DNA of 64,000 bases from Filosporella fistucella (GCA_030077755.1 JAQJZZ010000014.1:3162001-3226000), one strand, 5' to 3'; positions 1 through 11,380 are shown, counted from the first letter of the stretch. Notes: a model not told the origin generated them from the sequence alone. Numbers and translations are program-made.

Positions 1-303
1 GTATTCCAGGAAAATATTGCTTCGCTTCGATATATAAACATCGCCAAATTCCAATTTGACGTTATGTAAACCAGATAATGCAAAAGAATCGAGATCCCCC
101 ACAGAGCCTGTCTCTCGTAAGTGCGTGTTCAGTATAGCTTGATTAATTTCGAAGGATATTCCGTCGGCACGGCTATCGTTAAGAGCCAAAGGATTGCTAT
201 TAGAGCTTTCCATATCCATTATATTGGCCCTCCTGGCAGACTGCGCAATAGCACAAAGAATGCAGAGTATGAATTGGAAGTATAAGTGCATAAAGTTCTT
301 CAT
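1..303 (-). CDS. Secreted protein, N-terminal part (gene runs off the left edge)
   Basis: On the minus strand an ATG at 303 opens a frame with no stop for 101 codons, up to the edge of the window. The first residues (MKNFMHLYFQFILCILCAIA, then QSA) form a classic signal peptide with a hydrophobic core and a likely cleavage site after AQSA. The following residues are polar and mixed, with no motif I recognise. The protein is probably secreted or membrane-anchored. No intron is needed in the visible part. The next in-window gene remnant, the F-box pseudogene, lies on the opposite strand, so the two are divergent. The function cannot be named. The frame could be chance, but an open 303-nt frame that begins with a textbook signal peptide is unlikely to be. 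Confidence 0.55.
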   Translation of the reverse strand, partial: MKNFMHLYFQFILCILCAIAQSARRANIMDMESSNSNPLALNDSRADGISFEINQAILNTHLRETGSVGDLDSFALSGLHNVKLEFGDVYISKRSNIFLEY

Positions 304-1309
304 CGTGAAGCAAAGGCATCCACCCAATTCATATAGCAGGTTCGCGGGTAGAAACGCAGTGGACCAACATCATGTATACCAAAGGGTCATCTAGGCGGCA
401 GAACACGCAAGGCAACTATAAGAACTATCAGAGCTCCATAATTTGCCGATGGCCGTCTTTTGATCTGGTCGTGGTTGAAAGTTACCTTGCTTTCAGGCAC
501 CAGTGTCAGGAATAATCGTCGCGAGGGAGAAGTTGGGGGTTCGAAGAGGCGATAATGCACAGCAGATGTCTATCTCATGGATTAGCACATTGATCAATTA
601 CCTAGAAAGTGAATAGCAAGTTACCAACCTCTTAGCAGCTGCCAAAGTGTACGAACAAGTGAAGTTATTGGAGCTCGAGCCAGCCCGGGAAGAGCCGGTG
701 TGGCTCGTGCAGAACAATAAAAGCAGCACTAAATCGAGACGAGGAAAACCTCAAGTGTTTTGGGAGCTTGTATCTTATTTTCAAATCTTGGAAATTGAAG
801 AGCTTCGAAGCTCTCTTATCTAAGCAGACCATATACTACAATAATAGCCACTATAGGTGGTTTCTGTACTCGAGGGTAGTGTTGGAACAAATAGTGCCGC
901 TTTATTTTACCGTCAGTGAACTGGGGGAGGCGGGGTTATGCTTAGTCATTTACCATTTCGTCAACAAGTATGCTCATCCCAGTCGTACGATATCCTACCC
1001 ACTACGAGGGCATAAGACAAAGACTCAAGGTATATCTTCTGCACATCACCCTTACTCCAGCCAGTGCTGAAACCCGACACGCTATATTTTGCAAGATTCT
1101 GGCGTGCTTGGATCCACTAAGAACCCTAGTGCAGGACGATCGTCCCCACGTTTCCACAAGCAGTGCTGTCCAATAACTCTCTGATTTTCAACCTTGCACA
1201 GCACTTTCTGAACAGTGCTATAGTTGCAATTAGACCTTTTATTTGAATCTGAGGTTCTTCGAAATCCGAAGAATGCCCTGAAACTGTTGCAGCGTTTCGT
1301 TTTGCAATC
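304..1309. other. Intergenic, no gene seen
   Basis: About 1 kb between the partial secreted-protein gene and the F-box remnant. It holds only short overlapping frames on both strands with no recognisable protein character. I see no RNA gene and no obvious repeat. The left part should contain the promoter of the leftward gene. Confidence 0.5.
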
Positions 1310-2954
1310 ATGGCAGGGGTCGTCAAAGTGGCCCCCGTGGAGAGGCTATAGCAGCGAGCGTGCATTCTAGAAGGACTTAGTGCTGAGATCCTTGATCTGA
1401 TATTCAAAGAGGTGGCGATATCTATAGATTGATCTTGCTGCTTCTCTAATAAGTTGCGCAGCTATCAGATATTATGCTTCAAGGAGCTCCGTTCTGAGCG
1501 ACTGGGAGACAGGATGGACATCATAATTTTCAAGATTTGCGTGTTGTCTCGAGACCTTTTGACTCACATATTACAAGGGTCGCTTACAAAAGAATCAAGC
1601 TGTCCAAACAGCACTTGGTAGCATACCCAGGATCTAGCTTGAAGGCTGTCTTGAACTACGCTGCACTTTACACCAAATGCGTTGAAGTGAGAACGGTTTA
1701 TGATTGGGATTTGTTTGAAAATCTGATAGCACATCTCCCTAATTAAATGAAATATTGTCAGTATCGTACTCTGATACTGACAGCCGTTAATGGAAGTAGG
1801 TGGCTGGTACACCTTCAAAACGAAGCAGAAAGTACAAAGATACACTCAAATCCTAGCTGTCCACACGGCAATCCTGGTCCAAATGAACTTCAAATACATA
1901 TTAGAAGCAGGGAGTCTGGCACCGCTTTTGTCTTCCAAATATTTTCTGACGATTGGCGCATCAAGGCTTGTCTCCATGGATCTGGATTATATCCCCTAAT
2001 CGGGTATATGCACTCCAACAGCTTCTCATCGCGGTAATTCATCTCCAGTATTTATGCATCAGCAAAATTGATGAAGAATTTAGCTATCAGTGTGGAAGGC
2101 TTCCTGCAATCAAGTCATTGACTTATGGCTTAAAACATTCTACTTTCCCGGTTCAATCCTTCAGAAGCGAGACAGTCGACACAGAAAGGCTCTGGAATTT
2201 TTCAAAGTTAGAGATGCTATCCTTCACTTATTGGCCACAATTCTTTGTCTCAGTGCCACCTATAAACCTCTCCTGCTTGAAGCACCTAGACTGACTACTT
2301 CTCCTTTTTATGGCGCCATTCTAAGGATTGGTTGGGTCAACTATCGGCTTCCACCAAGACAAACCAGCTGGGATATATACGCACAGAAATCCCCCCCTAA
2401 CATCGACGTGTCCTGTCTGTCAAAATATAATAGTCTACGAAGCCTTTTCCTCCCATCTGTTGACGAGCGATTCCTTGGAAATACCGTCAAATATGTCATT
2501 GATACGCGTTGGCGTATCTCTCCACCCCATCGACAGATGCTGATGAGAGGTTCAGTCCGTGACCGAGATCAGCCATTTCCCACGATTCCATTGAGTACAT
2601 TGACTAGCTTGCAAACTATTTGCTCATTGTTAGAAGAGCTTGGGATTGGGGTGGATAGACAAGACGCCAAGGTAAATCAAGCTAGATTCTTAACACAAAG
2701 GATGACTGCTGACTACTTAGCTCCTGAGCTCATATCTCGACGCGATTTCAGGAATTCTTAGGCTGCGGAATCTTGAACTTATAACACAAACAACAGGTGT
2801 TGAATTGGAGGAAGTTAATGCAGGGGGAAATCTGGATCGAGAATTCGCTGAGGCGACATGGCACTATCCTCGAAAACATCCTAACCAACCCCCCTTGCAA
2901 AACATGGAAGTGGCAGTGTTCCAACAGGTGTTTTTAGATATGTCCAAGGTGTGA
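1310..2954 (+). pseudogene. Decayed F-box/LRR-like protein gene
   Basis: Several plus-strand blocks in different frames read like one fungal F-box protein in the right order. An ATG at 1310 leads through one in-frame TAG (1346-1348) to an F-box start (LSAEILDLIFKEVA, 1376-1417), ended by TGA. A block at 1523-1743 contains LRVVSRPFDSHITRVAYKRI and VEVRTVYDWDLFENLIAHLP. A block near 2090-2294 resembles the LRR-like part (WNFSKLEMLSFTYW, then INLSCLKHL). A block to 2761 contains SLTSLQTICSLLEELGI, and the last one, to 2954, contains LRLRNLELITQTTG. At least two stops and several frame changes separate them, and simple introns do not repair them all. Intact relatives recruit SCF ubiquitin-ligase substrates. 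I infer an inactivated member of an expanded F-box family. A badly mispredicted intron-rich gene is the less likely alternative. Confidence 0.6.
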
Positions 2955-3272
2955 CCTGATGGCATTGGATTGGGAAAAGCTAATTACAGATGGTTACCCA
3001 AGGTCAATTAGAAGGCGGTTTCACTCATCTTGGACGATGGAACAGACCGTAGAACTACCTCCTAGCTAAACAGATAAGCCACCCTGGCATTGAGTCATTG
3101 GATCGATTCTGTTACGGAGAATGATAAAATCAGACACTCAGCTCAACGCAACACATATGTCAGTCTTTGTCGTGATCTCGTTACCCTACCCGTCTACACT
3201 TTGTATCCCGGAGTCTGTCCCGCAGCGAAAGTTAAACTCCTTGCCCACATAATATTCTCTAGGGAAACCTGT
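2955..3272. other. Intergenic, no gene seen
   Basis: About 320 bp between the end of the F-box remnant and the stop codon of the MpaB-like gene. It contains only short shadow frames. It probably holds the 3' end of the MpaB-like transcript. Confidence 0.4.
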
Positions 3273-4957
3273 TTACAAGTCCCGGTAGACTTCACTGATC
3301 CACTTCCCAACGCTTTGCTTATCGATCAAGTACGCCCCGAACTTGATGCTACCAAACAAGACAGATAGCCCAAGGATACAAACCATCAGAATAACTACAA
3401 AGAAGACATTCTCGAGTGGGCGTGAGAGTCTTTTGGCCCCCTGGACGTCTGCCAAATCTACTTCTTTGCCAAATGTCTGATCCAGCTGTGGAACAAATTT
3501 GAAATCGAATGGCCCTTTTCCACCAGCTAATCCAGCATGCTCGTGGATTGCTCCATAAAGTAGTCTGCGTACGGACTTTGCACGGTTGTATTGTTAGTAT
3601 ATTCACCAATCAAAAGCTGCAAGTACGAACCCTAATCATGTACCTATCAAAGGCGGGAATGAGACGCTGAGCATATGCCAGAAGGCAAACAACGATATTA
3701 TGTCCGGCAAACACAATATAATGATAGACTCCCGGACGTCCCAGGCCGAGCGCGTCACACATCTCATGGCCACACAGCCATCGACATCCTGCCTCCAAGA
3801 ACCCACGAGAGAGAAAAACTGGAGGCTGGTCTTCAAGCCATTTTATGAAATTGTGTGCCAGGATTTTGGATGTCTTGCTAGGATCTAATTCTGTGAAAGA
3901 AGTCAGTTCCACATATTCTATCAATTTAGGGTCCAACGCCAAACGCCAATTTGGGACTCATTCAACGAGGGTGGACTAGTATACCATAAAGCATCATGGT
4001 CTCCATCACAGCCTTTGCCTTTTCAGCGGTCTCCCAGTATACAGTAGGCGTACCAGTCAAGTACGCAATATAACGGAACAATGCAATAAAGTCCTCGATC
4101 TCTTGCTTAGTGGGAGTAATGCCCATCTTTGGAAAACTGTCCCACATCGGGCTACAACAAAAGAGACTGATTGCATGCATGGAGTCCAGGTCATTCACTG
4201 GTGCTCCATACTTCTCGATTGGGAAGTATTCGGGCCTTTTTTCAGCGAGCTTCAAGATCCTTTGTCGAACGGAGGCATGAAGAAGACGGACACGAACGGT
4301 CGATATGTGACCTGCGATACAGTCGACTTAGCATATGTCTTTACTTCTGAAAGATGCCAAAAGGTGTTGCGAGGGGCTTTACCTTCACCTCCTGGTTGGA
4401 TAGACTCCAAAGAATAGGTCACCTGAATCAGCCATGTGAAGGTTTCAATTACACGCGAGAGGAGATTCTTGATCGCAAACCCGCCTGTACGTGCAAATAC
4501 CTCGGCGATACCTGGAGAAGCCTGATCGTTTGTCAGTCCCCCAATCCTCTTTTCAGACTCAACTTACAGAATTTTCTCGAATAAATCCTTGGAGTGCAAA
4601 AGCAGTTGAGTTGGCCATTACGTATCTTGCAAAGAACAGCTGAGCACGTTCAATCTGTTTCCAATCAACCCATTCTGGAACATTGTGTAGCTCATCCCAG
4701 AATTCCTGCAGTGTTTCATCCTCGTTGTGATGATCGCGGAGGACAGAATACATATCTGGTCTCCCTAACTTCTCCCCGGCACTTTCGGACTTCGCTCCTG
4801 CAGTAATAGCTTGGAGCCTTTCAAGAGCTGCTGATCCAATCTCATCATAATGTGATCGTAAAGTCTTGATCTCATCGGCGGCAAGGTGTTTATCAGTCCA
4901 TTGGAATCCGTATCCCCACCTCTCCCGGTATTTTTCGTCCTGTGCTTTCGAGAACAT
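3273..4957 (-). CDS. MpaB/rubber-oxygenase-like (DUF2236) membrane oxygenase
   Basis: Five exons can be spliced in phase: 4957-4568, 4521-4383, 4311-3985, 3890-3631 and 3575-3273 (introns 46, 71, 94 and 55 nt), giving 472 aa. The chain matches the ER-bound oxygenase MpaB / rubber oxygenase catalytic domain family: an N-terminal HLAADEIKTLRSHYDEIG block, LRDHHNEDETLQEFWDEL, an IQPGGEG turn, VRVRLLHASVRQRIL, YFPIEKYGAPVNDLDSMHAI, EAGCRWLCGHEMCDALGLGR and AYAQRLIPAFDRYMI. A C-terminal hydrophobic segment (VFFVVILMVCILGLSVLFGS) is a likely membrane anchor. Relatives include MpaB, which cleaves the farnesyl chain in mycophenolic acid biosynthesis, and latex-clearing oxygenases with a histidine-bound haem. 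The gene is divergent from a terpene synthase 465 bp away, which suggests the oxygenase acts on a terpenoid (inference). The last donor (GTTCGT) is non-consensus but restores both frame and family sequence. Confidence 0.85.
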
Positions 4958-5422
4958 ATTTTACAGCAGTGTCCTAAGGATTCTTCGCGGTCATGTTCAA
5001 CGATATCGAGATTAAGAAGTCGTCACGAGGAAATATTCAAGTCCAGGTAGTAGTACACTTGAAGTGGGGGAATCACTAAGCAGAGCACACAATTCGAGGA
5101 CAAGCCCGATGCGGCCCTGCGGCCCTGCATATTCACCAACAAGGGTGATACCACTTTGCCCAGTCAAAGCAAGTCTGCCATATCAGTTCAAGTTTAGGCT
5201 AAGTCACCAACAAATGCTACTGCATATGGTGTGAGTGCCTTGCAAGATATCTGGTGTAGGATTTGAGCCCCTCTCCGAAGCTCGCAAAAAGTATCCAATG
5301 GCCACGATTTTCAAGGATTTAGATAACAACATGACAGGTATCAGATCGTGTTGGTAGCGAGTTGTACATTCTCCTAATACAGGGAAGCGCGATTCAGACT
5401 GCAGCTGACAGAATGTACATTG
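4958..5422. promoter_or_regulatory. Shared intergenic region of the MpaB-like and terpene synthase genes
   Basis: A 465-bp gap lies between two divergent start codons, so both promoters must sit here. It includes a directly doubled GCGGCCCT (about 5110-5126). I cannot name a specific regulator site. Shared control of the two genes is an inference from the layout. Confidence 0.4.
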
Positions 5423-7419
5423 ATGGCCTCATCCTTCACGGTGAATATCTTGAGTCATATAGGACATAGCATCAAACTCTCGAGTCAAAGTCTCATCATT
5501 CCAGACGTGAACATGGGTGTCTTTAAATTCTTCCAAGATTACCGAGATCTCTCACGAGATTCATTCTATTACAGCTTCTCAGATTTTATTACACGGCTTC
5601 TCTGGTCAAGCAAAGTCCTAAATACACTTGAAAATGCTGGAATGATAGGAAGCATAATCCCTGAAATGAAAGACAGTCATACCAGTGTTCTTGCAAATAT
5701 CCTTGAGGATGAACCCGAGACTAAGTCTATCGTGGAAAAAGTGAAAATACTCGATGGCAAGGTATCAGTTATCCTACCGGATATGTGTATGTGTCTTCTC
5801 CATTTATCCTCGTAGCTACGACTGTAGAGGCGAGACCATCAAAGACAGATTGTGATCTCATCGCAGTCAACAATCCCTATGAGATACAATGCTAATGTTT
5901 AGCAGTTGTATCCTTCATGGCAACAGCTCCAAAGTTCAATCCTCATTACAAAGAGATCAAAGAAGAGGCAGAGACTTGGATCGGCAAGTGAGTTTGCGTC
6001 TCTTTCCTGCACCACTTGCCAACGAAAACAAAGGATACTAGGCGCAGACGACAAACTTCGAAAACACATCTCAAAGATCGATTTTGCTTTCTTTTGTGCA
6101 ATTGCTGCTCCTGAAGCTGGTAGGGCTGAGTTCCGTACTCTTTGCGATTGGGGTAACTGGGTGAGCTCATATGAATTCTGATTTTGAGACGTGTTGTAAC
6201 TTGTTGACCTGACTCTTAACAAGGTCTTTCCCTTTGACGACAGTAAGCCTTCATAAAAGTTAAAGGTCCGACTGCTCGCTCACAAACTTGGCAACAGTGT
6301 TCGACAATGGTGCACTTAGGGATGATCCTGTCAAAGCCCAGGAAGTCATGAGCAGTCTACTCTCCAAATTGCGCGGAGAACCAGAAGGAATTGAGGCGAA
6401 TCATGTGTTGGTAACAATTCATGACATGATTTGGGAGCGAATTGACAAGGTAATGTCATCATCCAAGTGGGTGGTTGCAGATTCTCTGACCTCTAGGCAG
6501 ATATCACCACAAGGTATATTATATTTCAGCACTAAAATGCAGCCTCTCCCGTGGTGTCTGCTAATGGCAAGTACTTCAGTTGTCAAGGCGCGCTTTGTGG
6601 ATGCGATGGAGCACTATTGCACAGGTGTCCTTGATCATGTTGGTCACCACTCTGAGGAGAGAATTCCGTCTCTGGATGAGTACATGCAAACACGTAGGCG
6701 AGGTGTTGGTGTTGTCCCAGTCATGGCACTCCTCGAGTATTTCTCACTAGGCCTCACTCTTATTTCCTCATCCTTAAGACTGACTGAGATAGATATGCGC
6801 ATATGATCAACATTCCTAACGCAATCTATGACCACAAAGCTCTCCAACAATTGAGAAGAATATGTTCAGATGTTGTGATGTTGTAAGTCAAGATCTGTTA
6901 ATGGCATGGTTTCTTCCCCAGTATGCTTAAAGTCAACAGGCAAAACGACATCATCTCCTACGCCAAGGAAGAGGCATGTATTCTCCAGACCCATCACATC
7001 AAATCATTCATCTAATCAAAGAAGGCCGAAGGCGTCCCTCACAACATCATAACCGTATACCGCAAAATGGGCATGTCCCCACAAGCAGCTTTTGACGAAG
7101 CAGGAGCGCTCCTCAAAATTTGCTATCGCGAATGGTATCTAGCTCAAGCTGAGCTCCCACAATGGGGAGAGGCCTTAGACTCACAGGTGCAAAAATACAT
7201 TATAGCATTGCAAAACATCATGCTCGCGAGTTTACATTGGCAGTAAGTAGTAGTAGTGTCACGTGAATCGTATTATGCTACGGGCTAATGAGGACTAGCT
7301 TTCAATCTGACAGATATTTTGGCTCGAGGAAGGAAGAAGTTAGGAAAAATCGCACGATCAGGGTTCTTGATGATCCGTCGCCGAGTTTGTATGATGGGTA
7401 TGAGCCTTTGGTTATTTGA
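5423..7419 (+). CDS. Class I terpene synthase (sesquiterpene cyclase type)
   Basis: Eleven exons splice in phase: 5423-5786, 5906-5987, 6034-6160, 6224-6242, 6298-6449, 6501-6513, 6580-6736, 6793-6882, 6940-6973, 7022-7242 and 7299-7419, giving 459 aa. The core carries the metal-binding aspartate motif DDMFD (residues 196-200), the NSE motif NDIISYAKE (337-345) and a C-terminal RY pair (SDRYFG, 425-426). These are the hallmarks of fungal farnesyl diphosphate cyclases of the pentalenene-synthase-like family. Family blocks FVSFMATAPKFNPHYKEI, AFFCAIAAPEAGRAEFRTLC, AMEHYCTGVLDHVGHH and EGVPHNIITVYRKMG are clear. The product cannot be predicted. About 120 residues precede the usual family start, so the true start may be a later ATG such as 5513. 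One intron (6974-7021) uses a GC donor. The gene looks intact and pairs with the divergent MpaB-like oxygenase. Confidence 0.88.
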
Positions 7420-8226
7420 AGCTGGATACACTGTATCGTCTTGTGCTTACATGATTATTACATTTATCAGAAGTGCATTGCATTCAAGTTGGCCTTGTTG
7501 TCTTAGATAATGCGAGTTCAAGATTTGTTTCTCTTGGGTGGGCTTTTGTCTCACCGGATTGTGCAGAAAATACAATCATTTATGGTCGGCAATTGCGATG
7601 ACTTGTCGCCTTCACTTTTTTAGCTTTTGATGTCAGTTGAGTATGTTCAATATTTCACAACTTGGGGAACTTGAAGTATGAAGTTAAGCGTGGTATGAGG
7701 ATGTATACCTTCCACGTTCCAATCTGAGAAATATATGTGTCTATTTCCTGTTTTCTTGTTAATCATCTTCTTTTGGCTTAGACCTGTATACAGAGTTAGT
7801 CGTCGTGGACATTAAACTCCATTTTTACTATATATTTTATATTCTCTATGTGGACCTTCTATACTTACTTGACATCACATTTGGCCTTCAAATTTTTATT
7901 CAGGATGGCTATCTATAAGAATGTCAAATACTTTTATCGATTTTCTCCACCAAATCCCACAATTCCTGTCACTGAAGTTCATATGCCAAATTCATCTCTA
8001 GTACATTTTGTTTCCTGGGACCTATCTCGATGGTTTCTCGTTGACAAATTCGAATGAACTGGAGCATATATGTCGTCAAATATCTTCGTCGACAGGTCAT
8101 GGACCCGAGCAGAGTAAATATTTACCACTATTTCTACCTCTAACCATGTGAATGTCTTCATTCTTCCGATGGTTCCGAAATGTCAGCTAACAGCTCAACA
8201 TAAGCTATCTCCACCTGCTAACATGT
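7420..8226. other. Intergenic, no gene seen
   Basis: About 800 bp downstream of the terpene synthase. It is AT-rich in places, with short frames only, and should contain the 3' UTR of that gene. No RNA gene or mobile-element end was recognised. Confidence 0.45.
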
Positions 8227-8860
8227 GACATCCATCAAACGAGTAGTCGTCCATGGTTCAACAGCTGTCACCTATCCCAATTGGAGTTTGACATCCACAT
8301 AAATGAGCTCAAGAGGGTTCTAGAACGCCTGCACATGGTGTCAAGTGTTCATGACTGCTCTATAAATTGAATTGCATGGAGAACTGTCAATAAAATGAGC
8401 TCAATCATTGGACGGCTGTCATTCGCACTAGATGGCGGACAATTGACAAGCACATGAACGAGTCCACAAGGTTTCTAGAAGACTCTTTACAAGGTGCGAA
8501 ATGCTCATGACTGCTCTATAACTTCAATTGAATAGAGAACTATCAATTATTTGAGCTCAATCATTGGACAGCTCTCATTCACGCTACTCGACGTACGTTT
8601 CGTATCCACATAAACGAGTCCACAAGGTTTCTAGAACCCCCTTCGCGAGGAGAGAAGTATTCATGATTGCGTGGATGTCAAATTGAATGAGGAAGGTAAC
8701 ATCAACAATTCTCTAGCTATCTTCTGTAGCACTTGACAGACAATGACAAGCACGCGGACGACCTCGTAAGGTTTCTAGATCGCTCTTTATCAGGCTTCTA
8801 ATACTCATGACTGATCTAGAATCGTCCAGTTGAATTTGTTGAGTGACAAGAGCATTATTT
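8227..8860. repeat. Degenerate tandem repeat, unit about 155 bp, four copies plus a partial one
   Basis: A unit beginning GACAAGCACATGAACGAGTC and continuing CACAAGGTTTCTAGA, then TCATGACTGCTCTATAA and AATTGAATAGAGAACT, recurs with substitutions. Copies start near 8290, 8445, 8601 and 8745, with spacings of about 155, 156 and 144 bp. A partial copy at 8227-8289 shares CATCCATCAAACGAGTAGTC and the ACAGCTGTCA segment. Identity between copies looks moderate, so the array is old. No open reading frame spans it, and it has no transposon termini that I can see. Confidence 0.7.
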
Positions 8861-9635
8861 GGAATAGTTTGAACCAAGGATACTTCCTCAGTGGAGACGA
8901 GTTATCGTCAACACCAAGATCCCACTTGTCAGAACTCCAAGATGGCATTGCTACGTACCAAGACAACATGCGGGATGGGAGGCAAACTTGCCATTTTCTT
9001 GCTTTGATAGCCAAGACATAGCAAGATAATAGTATAGAGAAGTTTTCAATAGACAAGTATCCTCTGATCTTACCCCTCTCAAGCTCGACGCCCCTCATGA
9101 AAATCCCAAGAGCGTCACTATCATACATTAAGGGTCCTCGCTAACCATTACCCGCCCCTGAAAAAGCGGGATCCTCCAAACCACCACTTCGCCCTTCCCG
9201 AGGCTCTTTTATACCTCCTAGGAGATACTCAACCCAGATATCTTGTCGAATCTGCATAAATTTATACATGTATCAATCCAGCACCCTTGGCACGAACCCC
9301 TTCCCCTCCCCTCCGGCTCTCAAACTATTGATTCAGACAAACCTAATGGCGCGGCACACTCAGGAAGCATTGAGGCAATTCAGCACTTACGGAAGTATAA
9401 TGTCCAACTCGGCATCGATCCGCGTAGGCGCTAAGGTGAGCACCGGTCCGGTATTCGCTGAGCCGTCTTGGAGTGGGCTTGTCAGCCGGTGAGCGGGATG
9501 ATGATATTCGGAATTAGTTCTTTGGTGCCGCCGATCTAATCGGATATTTCGGCACGGGATAACATGTGCTAGAGGGCTAATACGCAAGGATCCCGCAGCA
9601 TGACAGCTGAGTGAGATCTGCTGGAGATTTTTAAA

Positions 9636-9672
9636 GGGGGAGGCGAGGGGGAGGGAGAGGGAGAGGGAGAGG
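9636..9672 (+). repeat. G-rich purine run with G-quadruplex pattern
   Basis: Runs of three or more G at 9636-9640, 9647-9651, 9653-9655, 9659-9661 and 9665-9667 are separated by one to six bases, all purines except one C. The last four runs fit the standard four-run quadruplex pattern with loops of 1, 3 and 3. The sequence also reads as a GGGAGA repeat. Confidence 0.75.
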
Positions 9673-11365
9673 CGCTCCCGTGGACATAAACGTCATGCGT
9701 TGATTGTGGCTGAGGTGAACCCTTGAGCACGATTTACGTCAGGGGATGAGGCAGTGAAAAAGCTTATTTTATGCCAAAACCAAGTTTTCTTTTTCTCGAA
9801 GATCAATCGAATGCTTTCGTTTATTTGTTTTTTGCGTGCCGTGTATATAGTATATCGTATAGGTCACAAGTTAGATGTTTACTTTTCTTGGCTACAGATG
9901 CTTTTCATTTTCTTGTAAGGCTGTCCCTTCCCCGCGATGATCCAGAGCGCCCTTTCTATCCCTTGCCCTTGCACTCGTCTCAGCGTTCGAAGCATGAAAA
10001 GTATGGGACTGAGGATCTTCATCATCAGCACACGGACGATGAGGGATGTGTCCACGCCCAAAGGGGAGTATGCCCCGACGTCAAAGAGCTTCTGACAGAG
10101 CCGAGGATTTCTCGCAAAGCTACTGTATTGTGTTCGGACCAGTTCGCTGCTCGTGCTATGCAAGGTTACTGTTGCGAGCGGAGCCAGCGCCGAGGGTTGA
10201 TCACATCACATCACCCTGGAATGGAAGGATTATGGCCGTTTGATATATCGCGATGCTAAAGCAAAGAGACCGAAGAAGGGTTAGATGCTCCGAACGAGAG
10301 AATTGACCGTGAAGGTTTCCGTGCCTCGTGCCCCATCAACTGGCGTTTCCGGAGTGTTTCTCAGCTGTCACCTCATTGACTTCGGACAAGGTGTCCTGCA
10401 AGGGGATGAACCCTCTCCTTTCAATCTTGCATGTCGCATTTACCAAAACAATTAGGGTGGTAAGGTAAAGAGGTCAGGAATCCTCCTCTCCACTCCACCA
10501 AGTTCGTTACCACGATTTACATACACATCTTAACACACGGCATATACCCCGCTAAACACCTTAATTGCACCACCTCGCAAACATTTCCGCTCCTCAACCG
10601 ATTAAAAAGCAATAATTCCTACTTGCACCAATTAATGCCCCCTAACAATAAATAATTCCCTCCCACCAAGATCATCCCTCGGTCCACCCTTACACCTTCC
10701 TCCTCCCCCACCTGTCAAACTCTCCCTACCGCGCCCCTAATTCAAATGCCGGACTGTCAATTCTCACGCTACGGGTCCTCGGAATGAGCGGAACCAAACC
10801 TTCACAAAAAACCCTCCATGCCTAATTCCGGACGTGTACATGTCAAAGAGATGCACTTTCCCCTACTAACTCTCACCGATACTTCCAGACGTACAGCGCT
10901 GCTTGCTTGCTAAGCGTGTGACAAGTATTGCTGTGCACAAATCGCATCTCTACTTTGTGCGGGTGGGAATAGGAATGGGAAACGGTATGCTCCACTTCAA
11001 CACAGGCACTGACAGAAGCTTTAATGCCCGGTCTCATGCAAGCTTCAGACGAGAGGAGACAACACTCTCGAAACGAAAAACCTGAAAACGAGAATCAACA
11101 TTAACGTTCCCGTTTTTCGCATCCTCGGATCCCCATTCTACTAACTCCACCATCTCAAAAAAGGGCATGCCAGATTCGCATCACCCCATCCCCCTCGACC
11201 CTAAACCCCTCCAAAAAGCGAGAGAAGGGAGAGCAAAAACTTGAATAAATCCCCTAATGACTTAAGAGAAGAACCAGTTGCCGATCCCCTCTAAGAAGGT
11301 TTAAAACGACCCTTAACGTTACTTGGCAAAATGGCGGGCCAGACGGACATCAATCGCCAACAGAC

Positions 11366-11380
11366 GACTGACTGACTGAC
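11366..11380 (+). repeat. GACT tetranucleotide microsatellite
   Basis: Just under four uninterrupted GACT units, followed by a decayed continuation (ACTGAATGACTATCTGACTT) to about 11400. Confidence 0.7.

Noticed and set aside
9771..10259. A 162-codon plus-strand frame
   Set aside because: Low protein character (many Cys, His and Arg in random order), and it overlaps an equally good frame on the minus strand.
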